From contig NZ_GG700631.1 of assembly GCF_000162875.1 (NCBI RefSeq), positions 228,495 to 292,494 on the forward strand: a DNA stretch of 64,000 bases. Direction: 5' to 3'. This DNA comes from Slackia exigua ATCC 700122. GTDB lineage: Bacteria > Actinomycetota > Coriobacteriia > Coriobacteriales > Eggerthellaceae. Shown here piece by piece: positions 8,584-16,104 of this stretch. Positions within the stretch are counted from its first letter, which is position 1. Every line of letters starts with the position of its first letter. A program made the position numbers and the translations under genes. The notes beneath the pieces were generated by a model that was not told the origin of the DNA, searched no databases, and saw nothing but the letters and a program-made list of their open reading frames with translations.

Positions 8584-9357
8584 CTACAGCCGTTCTCGCA
8601 CGATATCGACGAAATCGGCTACGGTGTAGAGGTTCTGCGCCTCCTGAATCTCGATGGTCACGTTCGTTTCGTCTTCGATGGTCGAAATCATCACGATCAT
8701 CTTCATCGACTCGTTGGACAGGTCTTCGCGTAGGTTCGTCGCCAGTCCGATCGCGCTCTCGTCCACGCCGTACGCATCGGCCGCTGCCGAGATGACGGTC
8801 TTCGCCACGTCATCGTCGGCGTCAGCCGCATCAGGCGAAACGTTCGCAGGCGCATCGCACGCAACCAGCTCGGACGGTTCGGACGGGCGTTCCTCGAGGA
8901 CGGGGACCTTTTTGAACTCGTTGTCCTCGACCAATTCCCAGACGACGATCTTCGTATCCTCGTCCTGCACGATAAGCGGTTTCACCTGAACCGTGTCTTC
9001 GGCAACCCATTTCGCGAAATCGTCGTACGCGTCGTAGTCGATATGAAGCAGGCTGGTTGCAACCGGATCGCAACCGGGCAGCACGACTTCGACCGCGAAA
9101 TAGTCGCCATGCGCACTGCGGAAGTCGGGGTCTCCGAACGCACCGCGCGTCGACAGGACCTGTTTCACGACGCCTACGGCATTCGTGAGATCGACCCATT
9201 CGGTATCGAGATTCCCGCAGGAATTGCAGCAAAGGTAGGGAGGAAACTCGATATGGCCGCACTTCACGCATTTTCTGCCCAGCACGGTACCCTCTTCGAG
9301 CGCACTGTAGAACGTCTTGACGATGGGCTCCAGATCATACTTCGTCATCATGTCCAT
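8584..9357 (-). CDS. Zn-ribbon/OB-fold (DUF35-type) protein fused to an acyl-carrier domain
   Basis: The N-terminal half (about residues 10-160) is a DUF35-type zinc ribbon and OB fold. Zinc ligands are visible as C30, C33, C44 and C47, followed by an aromatic and acidic OB-fold segment. Such proteins bind and activate thiolase-like partners. After an acidic, Ala-rich linker, residues 181-257 look like an acyl carrier protein: LREDLSNESM aligns with the usual EDLGADSL and keeps the phosphopantetheine serine (S217), and the tail ends in TVADFVDIV. It lies 9 bases after the thiolase-like gene and shares an operon with a phosphopantetheinyl transferase. The fusion suggests that an acyl group is handed over while bound to this protein. 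The DUF35 half is confident; the carrier domain is read from sequence pattern only. Confidence 0.82.
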   Translation of the reverse strand: MDMMTKYDLEPIVKTFYSALEEGTVLGRKCVKCGHIEFPPYLCCNSCGNLDTEWVDLTNAVGVVKQVLSTRGAFGDPDFRSAHGDYFAVEVVLPGCDPVATSLLHIDYDAYDDFAKWVAEDTVQVKPLIVQDEDTKIVVWELVEDNEFKKVPVLEERPSEPSELVACDAPANVSPDAADADDDVAKTVISAAADAYGVDESAIGLATNLREDLSNESMKMIVMISTIEDETNVTIEIQEAQNLYTVADFVDIVRERL

Positions 9358-9366
9358 GCCACTCCC

Positions 9367-10662
9367 TTACTTCTTCTCCAACATGATGTTCAGCAGGTTT
9401 TGCGCCCCGCCGAAGCCGCGCAGCATCGCACGCTTCACCTCATGGCCGACTTGCGTCGGAGCATCGCCGCGCATCTGATGCACCGCTTCGTAGAGGTCGT
9501 GGAGACCGGATGCGCCCGCAGCGTGCCCGTATTGGCAACGTCCGCCGTTCGTGTTCACCGGACGGTCGCCCGTATACGACATGCGCCCTTCCCTCAGGTA
9601 TTGCCAGCCCTCGCCCTTCGGCACGTATTCGCACATCTCCGCGGCAAGCATCTGGGACTGGTTGTAGAAGTCGTTGGTCAGGAAGAGATCCATGTCCGCA
9701 CCTGTAAGACCCGTGAGCTCCTTCATCTGTCGATACGAGTTCGCCGTGCCCTGCATCTCGAGACGAGGGTTGGAATTCTCCAGACAGGAATGCCCCACGC
9801 CGAGAATCTCGATGGGATGATCGGTGTATGCATAGGCCATCTCGGTCGGGCAGATGATGAAGGCCGCCGCACCGTCGACGCGCTGCTCGAAATGAGCGCC
9901 GCGCATGTATTTGCCGATAAGCGGATTGAACTTCGAATGCAGGTATTCGTAGGACGAATCCATGCCCACCTCTTCAGCCAGCTCGTCGTACGTCTTATGC
10001 GCGATGGTGCTCAAGGGGTTTATCACGGCGGCTTCTCGGCTTTGAATGGAAAGCTGGGTCATGAAGGCATCCACGTCCTCGAGGCCGATGCCGTTTTCCT
10101 GAACGTAGTAATCGAGCCACGATTCCGAGTTGAAAGGCAGGGCTCCTCTGGTGAACAGCGTGTAGTCCCTCGGAAGCGTGGAACAAAGCGTTTCATGGAA
10201 GATTGCGTCGGTGCCGAAGCGCCTCTTCGTCAACACCCTGGTCGGATATGCGATGGAGTACGGCATCTCGATGCATCCGCTCAGCACCAGGTCATACTGG
10301 CCGGAAGCGACGACGCTGGCGGCGGTTTCGATCGCGACGTAGCCGGTCGCGCACGCCTCGCTATGATGGATGGATGCCTTGCCCTTCATGCCGATCCAAT
10401 TCGCGACGTGCATGTTGGGCGTGGCGAAATTGCTCGTCCAGCCAGGACCCGCCTGGCCGTGCACATACATCTCTACATCGCTGCCGTCGACGCCGGCATC
10501 CCTCATGGCATCGCGCGCCGCATAGGCGAACAGCTCCGCCTCGTTCATGCCGTCCACATCGGGATCGTCCAGGACGCGCACGAAAGGCGTCGCTCCCACG
10601 CCGACGATCGACACGCTCCTCTGATATGGTTTCAGCTTGGGGATGTTGTCGTTGAAGCCCAT
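9367..10662 (-). CDS. Thiolase-like acyltransferase (SCP2/lipid-transfer type)
   Basis: A 431-residue thiolase-fold enzyme of the SCP2-thiolase/nonspecific lipid-transfer group. The nucleophile loop is HHSEACATGYVA with C104, and the C-terminal catalytic His segment is NTNGGRCQYGHAAGASG. The final Cys-Gly motif of classical thiolases is replaced by RGFGGAQN, as in SCP2-type members. These enzymes often pair with DUF35 zinc-ribbon proteins, which is exactly the next gene here. Expected chemistry is thiolytic or retro-Claisen cleavage (or the reverse) of a beta-keto thioester. ATG 10662 follows AAAGGAAAGAAGG. Its place between the phosphate acyltransferase and the acyl kinase argues for a degradative direction that feeds acyl-CoA to ATP formation (inference). 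Confidence 0.85.
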   Translation of the reverse strand: MGFNDNIPKLKPYQRSVSIVGVGATPFVRVLDDPDVDGMNEAELFAYAARDAMRDAGVDGSDVEMYVHGQAGPGWTSNFATPNMHVANWIGMKGKASIHHSEACATGYVAIETAASVVASGQYDLVLSGCIEMPYSIAYPTRVLTKRRFGTDAIFHETLCSTLPRDYTLFTRGALPFNSESWLDYYVQENGIGLEDVDAFMTQLSIQSREAAVINPLSTIAHKTYDELAEEVGMDSSYEYLHSKFNPLIGKYMRGAHFEQRVDGAAAFIICPTEMAYAYTDHPIEILGVGHSCLENSNPRLEMQGTANSYRQMKELTGLTGADMDLFLTNDFYNQSQMLAAEMCEYVPKGEGWQYLREGRMSYTGDRPVNTNGGRCQYGHAAGASGLHDLYEAVHQMRGDAPTQVGHEVKRAMLRGFGGAQNLLNIMLEKK

Positions 10663-10680
10663 TGATCCTTCTTTCCTTTG

Positions 10681-11679
10681 CTAATTCGCCGATGCCATGA
10701 CGCTGCAGAACGCGAAATTGGAATAGATGCGATCCTCGGTGTCGCCGCGCGAACAATCGAGGACCGGCTGCGCGAAGCCCTGGTAAATGGGGCCGTAGCT
10801 GCGGCCAGGCGCGAATTGCTGAATGAGCTTCGTCGCGATGTTCGCGGCAGCGGCATCGGGAAACACCAGCACATTCGCTCGACCGGCCACATCGCTTGCA
10901 CGTTTCACCTTTTTCGCGGCGACCCGTTCGACGATGGCGGCATCCGCCTGGAATTCCCCGTCGATCTTCAAATCAGGCCGCAGGGTCCGGGCTTTCTCGA
11001 CGCCCTCGCGGACCTTCTGGACCGATGGGCTGTTGCCGCTGCCGTCGGTCGAATACGACAGCATCGCGCAACGGGCGGCATCTCCCGTAAGGGCCGTGAA
11101 TGTATCGCAGCTTGCGAGGGCGATCGCGCTGAGGTGGTCGGACGAAGGTTCGACGTTGATGGCACCGTCCGACATGCCGAAGATATTGCCCTGCGCGCCT
11201 TCATACCCGTCTATTTCCATGATCAGCATGCCCGAAGGAACGACGACGTTCGGAGCGAGGCCGATGATGCCCTGGGTCGCCATCACGAATTCGGACGTCG
11301 TCGTATCGAGCCCTCCGAACGTGCAATCGGCGTCTCCCACCGCCTCCATCAGGAGCGCCATATACAGAGGATTTTCGATGCGCTTTGCCACCGATTTGGA
11401 GCTGAAGCCCCTCCGCGGAAGGGCAGCGAAGCGTTCAAGCAGGTCGTTTCTGTACGCTTCGTCACAGATGTCGACTATTGCGATGCCGGAAAGGTCGATC
11501 CCGTTCGCCTCCGCTGCGCTCATGCACGCGTCGGCATCGCCGACGAACGACACATCCGCGATTCCGTCGGCAGCGGCTCGGACGGCCGCTCTCATCATGC
11601 TGGGATTCGTGCATTCCGGAACGACTACCCGTTTCCGATTCTCCCTTGCCTTCTCGTACATCGTCTCGATGAAGCCCAT
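10681..11679 (-). CDS. Phosphate acyltransferase (Pta/Ptb family)
   Basis: Converts acyl-CoA plus phosphate to acyl phosphate plus CoA. The 332-residue length and motifs (RVVVPECTNPSMMRA, LLMEAVGDADCTFGGL, AMLSYSTDGSGNSPSV, NVLVFPDAAAANIATKLI) place it in the phosphotransacetylase/phosphotransbutyrylase family. An upstream in-frame ATG at 11778 exists, but ATG 11679 has AGGGGAAGG just before it and gives the normal N-terminus, so it is chosen. This is the first gene of the minus-strand operon; the thiolase-like gene follows after 18 bases. Together with the acyl kinase it forms a substrate-level phosphorylation pair. Acyl chain preference cannot be read from the sequence. Confidence 0.88.
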   Translation of the reverse strand: MGFIETMYEKARENRKRVVVPECTNPSMMRAAVRAAADGIADVSFVGDADACMSAAEANGIDLSGIAIVDICDEAYRNDLLERFAALPRRGFSSKSVAKRIENPLYMALLMEAVGDADCTFGGLDTTTSEFVMATQGIIGLAPNVVVPSGMLIMEIDGYEGAQGNIFGMSDGAINVEPSSDHLSAIALASCDTFTALTGDAARCAMLSYSTDGSGNSPSVQKVREGVEKARTLRPDLKIDGEFQADAAIVERVAAKKVKRASDVAGRANVLVFPDAAAANIATKLIQQFAPGRSYGPIYQGFAQPVLDCSRGDTEDRIYSNFAFCSVMASAN

Positions 11680-12041
11680 GGCATCCACCTTCCCCTTATG
11701 AGCAATGCAACGTAGCAATCGACGTCGGGCATCAGCGTATACGCGATGCGCGCGCCGTGCTTTGCGCCACGTTTGCATTCTGTGTACCTTCGTTGCCGAG
11801 TTTCCCGTTCCGATGATGGAAGGTCATGAATCGTCGGACGATTTCTGACGACCCGCTTCGAAAGAACGCGGGTTTTATGGAGCGATCCGCTCCTCGCTTG
11901 CGAAACGCGACGGCCGCCTTCTACCATGACGTCGCCCGATATGAAGACGAGCGTGGTCGTGAATCTGACTGCAGGGCGCGAATGCATACCCTTTTTTTCT
12001 TTTCATGGCCGCGTCGTGTTCCCACGAGAGGAGAGCAGGTC
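11680..12041. promoter_or_regulatory. Divergent control region between acyl/hydrogenase operon and hydrogenase maturation operon
   Basis: A 362-base stretch without a convincing gene between two divergently transcribed operons, so it must hold promoters for both. On the plus strand CCCGC (11852-11856) and GCGGG (11868-11872) can pair and are followed at once by TTTT, which looks like a terminator or attenuator in the leader of the maturation operon. A run of seven T at about 11992-11998 lies 45 bases before the maturation regulator start. No clear consensus promoter could be assigned by eye. Confidence 0.5.
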
Positions 12042-12299
12042 ATGAAGAGCAGGGTCGCCATCATGGGCATCGTCGTCGAGGACTCCGAGCATGTAGCCGA
12101 ACTCAACGCGATACTGCACGAGTACGCACGCCACATCATCGGACGCATGGGGATTCCCTATCGAGAGCGCGGCGTGAACATCATAAGCGTGGCGCTCGAC
12201 GCTCCCGAAAACGAGATATCGGCGCTGGCCGGCAAAGTGGGAAACATCGACGGCGTCAGCGTGAAAACGGCCTATTCGAGCGTCATCTCGCAAGATTGA
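12042..12299 (+). CDS. TM1266-family hydrogenase-system regulator
   Basis: An 85-residue ACT-like protein (RVAIMGIVVEDSEHVAELN, RGVNIISVALDAP, GNIDGVSVKTAYSS) matching the small TM1266 family annotated as iron-only hydrogenase system regulators. These proteins have a ferredoxin-like ACT/NikR C-domain fold but no DNA-binding domain, so the regulatory mechanism is not established. ATG 12042 is preferred over an upstream in-frame start because GAGAGGAGAGCAGG precedes it. It is the first gene of hydE-hydG-hydF, which is the usual context for the family. Confidence 0.88.
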   Translation: MKSRVAIMGIVVEDSEHVAELNAILHEYARHIIGRMGIPYRERGVNIISVALDAPENEISALAGKVGNIDGVSVKTAYSSVISQD

Positions 12300-12309
12300 C
12301 GACACGATC

Positions 12310-13368
12310 ATGGACACGAAGCCGCATGAGCTCATCCATGCGCTCGAGGCCGACCACGCATTGCCGACGGAAGGCTACGAGCGCCTCATAGCCGAATGCG
12401 ACGCCGCCCTCGCCGCACATGCCGCCGAACGCGCCGCCGAAGCTCGGCGCGCGGTTTACGGCACCGATGTCTATCTGCGCGGCCTCATCGAGTTCAGCAG
12501 CTATTGCGTCAACGATTGCCTCTACTGCGGCCTGAGACGCTCCAACGGCCGCGCCGACCGCTATCGTCTGACGCCCGACCAGATCCTCGAATGCGTCGAG
12601 GAGGGCTACGGCATCGGGTATCGCACGTTCGTGCTGCAAGGCGGCGAAGACCCCCGGTTCACAGACGATATGCTCTGCGCCGTCGTTTCGACGATCAAGG
12701 ACCGGCATTCCGACTGCGCCGTCACGCTTTCGCTGGGCGAGCGCAGCCGCGCGAGCTACCGCCGCTTGTTCGATGCGGGCGCAGACCGCTATCTCCTGCG
12801 CCATGAGACCGCGAGCCCCGATCACTACGCGATGCTGCATCCGCGTTCGATGTCGTACGAGAAGCGCATGCGCTGCGTATCCGACCTGCGCGACATCGGA
12901 TACGCGGTGGGCCTCGGCTTCATGGTGGGATCGCCCGGCCAAGGCCCGCGCGAGCTGGCGCGCGATCTGAAGCTTATCGAGGAATTCCGCCCCGAGATGT
13001 GCGGCATCGGTCCGTTCGTGCCGCATCACGCCACACCGTTTTCCGATGCGCCCCGCGGATCGGTCGACCTCACATGCTATCTGCTCTCGCTCATCCGGCT
13101 CATCTCCCCCGGCCTGCTCATCCCGGCCACGACGGCGCTCGCGACCCTCGATCCCGCAGGGCGCGAGAAGGGCATCCTGGCCGGAGCGAACGTCATCATG
13201 CCCAACGTATCGCCCGCTTCGGTGCGCATGCGATACGACCCGTACGACAACAAGGCATGCACGGGCGAGGAGGCTGCGGAGGGCCGACGACGCCTGGACG
13301 CACGCATCGCCTCCATCGGCTACCGAACCGTCGTCGACCGAGGGGATCCGAAGCTTTCCCCGGTCTGA
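12310..13368 (+). CDS. hydE: [FeFe]-hydrogenase H-cluster maturase HydE
   Basis: Radical SAM enzyme that takes part in building the diiron subcluster of the H-cluster. The S-adenosylmethionine cluster motif is YCVNDCLYCGLR (CxxxCxxC). Further family features are YRTFVLQGGEDPR, SLGERSRASY, RHETASPDHY and GFMVGSPGQ. The 352-residue length is normal. It starts 10 bases after the TM1266-family gene with a weak ribosome-binding site, so translation may be partly coupled. hydG and hydF follow on the same strand. Its natural client is the hydrogenase encoded at 3533-5284. Confidence 0.95.
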   Translation: MDTKPHELIHALEADHALPTEGYERLIAECDAALAAHAAERAAEARRAVYGTDVYLRGLIEFSSYCVNDCLYCGLRRSNGRADRYRLTPDQILECVEEGYGIGYRTFVLQGGEDPRFTDDMLCAVVSTIKDRHSDCAVTLSLGERSRASYRRLFDAGADRYLLRHETASPDHYAMLHPRSMSYEKRMRCVSDLRDIGYAVGLGFMVGSPGQGPRELARDLKLIEEFRPEMCGIGPFVPHHATPFSDAPRGSVDLTCYLLSLIRLISPGLLIPATTALATLDPAGREKGILAGANVIMPNVSPASVRMRYDPYDNKACTGEEAAEGRRRLDARIASIGYRTVVDRGDPKLSPV

Positions 13369-13424
13369 CCGGGTGAATGCACCGAATGAAGGGACGCATC
13401 CAATTCAAGGGGGAAGGCAATCGC

Positions 13425-14879
13425 ATGACGGTCCATCGATACGATCCTGCATCGCTTCATGCAGACGAATTCATCAACCATGACGAGATTCTCGAAACGC
13501 TCGCGTTCGCGCAGGCGCACAAAGACGATGTCGGCCTCTGCCGCGAGATTCTGAAGAAAGCCGAATCGCATCTGGCGCCTGCCAAGGACCATTGCGCGGT
13601 CATAACCCATCGGGAGGCGGCGGTGCTGCTCGCATGCGATGATGCCGGCATCAACGAGGAGATACGCCGTCTCGCCCATAGGATCAAGCTGGCCTACTAC
13701 GGCAACCGCATCGTCCTGTTCGCCCCGCTCTATCTTTCCAACTATTGCGTGAACGGCTGTCTGTACTGCCCCTACCATGCCGAGAATCGAGACATCCCGC
13801 GCCACAGGCTGACCCAGGACGAAGTGCGCGCCGAAGTCGTGGCGCTGCAGGACATGGGGCACAAGCGCCTGGCCATCGAAGCGGGCGAAGATCCGGTGCA
13901 CAGCCCCATCGACTACATCCTGGAATGCATGCGGACCATCTATTCCATCAAGCACGAGAACGGCGCCATCCGCCGCGTGAACGTCAATATCGCGGCCACG
14001 ACCGTCGAAGAGTACCGGATGCTCAAGGAAGCCGAGATCGGCACCTACATCCTGTTCCAAGAGACCTACAACCGCGAACGCTACGAGGAGCTCCACCCCA
14101 CGGGGCCGAAATCGGACTACTGCTGGCACACCGAGGCGCACGACCGCGCCATGGAGGGCGGCATCGACGACGTGGGTCTGGGCGTGCTGTTCGGGCTGGA
14201 AGGATACGCCTACGAATTCACGGGACTCATCATGCACGCCGAGCACCTGGAGGCCGTGCATGGCGTAGGCCCCCATACCATCAGCGTGCCGCGCGTGAAG
14301 CCGGCGATGGACATCGATCCCGACGCGTTCGACAACGGCATTCCCGACGACGTTTTCGACAAGATCATCGCGCTCATCCGCATAGCCGTGCCCTATACGG
14401 GCATGATCATCTCGACGCGCGAGTCCCAAAGCGTGCGCGAGCGCGCGCTGCGCTACGGCATCTCGCAGATTTCGGGCGGCAGCCGCACGAGCGTGGGCGG
14501 CTACACGCAAGAGGACCGCCCGCATGACACCGAGCAGTTCGACGTGTCGGACCAACGAACGCTCGACGAGGTCGTCGCCTGGCTCATGGACAACGACCAC
14601 ATTCCGAGCTTCTGCACGGCATGCTACCGTGCCGGACGCACGGGCGACCGCTTCATGCAATTCTGCAAAGGCGGACAGATCCTGAACTACTGCCACCCCA
14701 ATGCGCTCATGACGCTCATGGAATACTTGGTCGACTACGCGACGCCCGCTACGAAGGAGAAAGGCGAGGCCATGGTGCGCCGCGAACTGCTGAAGATCCC
14801 GAACGAGGCCACGCGCGCACGTACCGAGCGGTATCTGAGCGATATCGCCGGCGGCCGCGGCAACGACTTCAGGTTCTAG
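13425..14879 (+). CDS. hydG: [FeFe]-hydrogenase H-cluster maturase HydG (tyrosine lyase)
   Basis: Radical SAM enzyme that splits tyrosine to give the CO and cyanide ligands of the H-cluster. The radical SAM motif is CVNGCLYCPYH. The C-terminal accessory-cluster motif is CTACYRAGRTGDRFMQFC, a CxxC followed by a distant Cys as in other HydG proteins. The earlier in-frame ATG at 13377 lies immediately after the hydE stop region. ATG 13425 has AGGGGGAAGG at good spacing and gives the normal 484-residue length, so it is preferred. It sits between hydE and hydF. Confidence 0.95.
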   Translation: MTVHRYDPASLHADEFINHDEILETLAFAQAHKDDVGLCREILKKAESHLAPAKDHCAVITHREAAVLLACDDAGINEEIRRLAHRIKLAYYGNRIVLFAPLYLSNYCVNGCLYCPYHAENRDIPRHRLTQDEVRAEVVALQDMGHKRLAIEAGEDPVHSPIDYILECMRTIYSIKHENGAIRRVNVNIAATTVEEYRMLKEAEIGTYILFQETYNRERYEELHPTGPKSDYCWHTEAHDRAMEGGIDDVGLGVLFGLEGYAYEFTGLIMHAEHLEAVHGVGPHTISVPRVKPAMDIDPDAFDNGIPDDVFDKIIALIRIAVPYTGMIISTRESQSVRERALRYGISQISGGSRTSVGGYTQEDRPHDTEQFDVSDQRTLDEVVAWLMDNDHIPSFCTACYRAGRTGDRFMQFCKGGQILNYCHPNALMTLMEYLVDYATPATKEKGEAMVRRELLKIPNEATRARTERYLSDIAGGRGNDFRF

Positions 14880-14892
14880 GCGGGAGGATCCT

Positions 14893-16104
14893 ATGGGATT
14901 GAACGGCGCGACGAGCGGCGAACGGATCCACATCGGATTCTTCGGCGCGTGCAACGCAGGCAAGTCGAGCTTGGTCAATGCGGTCGTCGGACAGGACCTT
15001 GCCGTGGTTTCGGAGGTGGCCGGCACGACGACCGATCCGGTGCGCAAGGCCATGGAGCTCGCGCCCTTGGGACCCGTGCTCATCATCGACACGCCCGGTA
15101 TGGACGATGAGGGAGAGCTCGGAGCCCTGCGCGTCAGGAAGGCGCGCCGTGTGCTCGATTCGACCGATGCGGCCGTGCTCGTGGCGGATAGCGTCACGGG
15201 GCTTTCGGATGCCGATCGCACGCTCGTAGGCCTGTTCGAAGAGCGAGGCGTTCCGTATGCGATCGTCATGGGCAAGTGCGACCTCGTGGGCGAACAAGAG
15301 CCGAAGATGTCTTTGGAGGCGAACGCGAACCCGCCGCATGGGCGCCTGTTCGCAAGCGCCTTGATGGGAACGGGCGTCCACGAGCTCAAGGAGCTCATCG
15401 GCACGATCGCCGCCGGCGCGAAGGAACCCCGGCGCGTGGTGGGCGACCTGCTCGAACCCTGCGACGACGTCGTGCTCGTGGTTCCTATCGACGCCGCGGC
15501 GCCCAAGGGCCGGCTCATCCTCCCCCAGCAGATGACCATACGCGACGTGCTCGATGCCGGGGCGCATGCGCACGTGACGCGCGAGACCGAGCTTGCGTCC
15601 ATGATGGACACGCTCGCGCATCCGCCGCGCCTGGTGATCACCGACTCCCAGGCGTTTCGCCATGTGTCCCGCATCATACCCGAGGATATCCCCCTCACAT
15701 CGTTCTCGATCCTGATGGCACGATACAAGGGCGATCTTGATGCGCAGGTCGCAGGCGCACGCGCGCTCGATGGGCTCGAAAACGGCGATGCGGTGCTGAT
15801 CTCGGAGGGCTGCACGCACCATCGTCAATGCGAGGACATCGGCACGGTGAAGCTCCCGGGGTGGATTCGCGACCATACGGGCCGCGACATCGACTTCTCG
15901 TTCACGTCGGGTACCGAATTCCCCGACGATCTCTCAGGCTTTCGGCTGATCGTCCACTGCGGAGGCTGCATGCTCAACGAGCGCGAGATGCACTGGCGGC
16001 TGCGCCATGCCGCCGCGCAGGGCATCCCGTGCACGAACTACGGCATGGCGATCGCCAAGATGAACGGCATCCTCGACCGCGCGCTGCGGCCGTTCGGCGC
16101 CTAG
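14893..16104 (+). CDS. hydF: [FeFe]-hydrogenase maturation GTPase/scaffold HydF
   Basis: GTPase and iron-sulfur scaffold that delivers the diiron subcluster to the hydrogenase. It shows the P-loop GFFGACNAGKSSLVN, the switch sequence DTPGMDDEG and the C-terminal cluster motif HCGGCMLNEREM. The 403-residue length is normal, and GGGAGG precedes the ATG. Its TAG stop shares the palindrome CTAG (16101-16104) with the stop of the converging OYE-family gene, so the two coding regions overlap by four bases with no intergenic terminator. Confidence 0.95.
   Translation: MGLNGATSGERIHIGFFGACNAGKSSLVNAVVGQDLAVVSEVAGTTTDPVRKAMELAPLGPVLIIDTPGMDDEGELGALRVRKARRVLDSTDAAVLVADSVTGLSDADRTLVGLFEERGVPYAIVMGKCDLVGEQEPKMSLEANANPPHGRLFASALMGTGVHELKELIGTIAAGAKEPRRVVGDLLEPCDDVVLVVPIDAAAPKGRLILPQQMTIRDVLDAGAHAHVTRETELASMMDTLAHPPRLVITDSQAFRHVSRIIPEDIPLTSFSILMARYKGDLDAQVAGARALDGLENGDAVLISEGCTHHRQCEDIGTVKLPGWIRDHTGRDIDFSFTSGTEFPDDLSGFRLIVHCGGCMLNEREMHWRLRHAAAQGIPCTNYGMAIAKMNGILDRALRPFGA

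Noticed and set aside
11826..12041. N-terminal extension of the TM1266-family regulator from an upstream start
   Set aside because: The family is about 80-90 residues long, and ATG 12042 has a good ribosome-binding site; the upstream part has no similarity.
13320..15815. An 831-codon open frame on the minus strand opposite hydE/hydG/hydF
   Set aside because: The plus strand carries three unmistakable maturase genes here. Long antisense frames are common in GC-rich DNA, and this one shows no domain and is low-complexity in composition.
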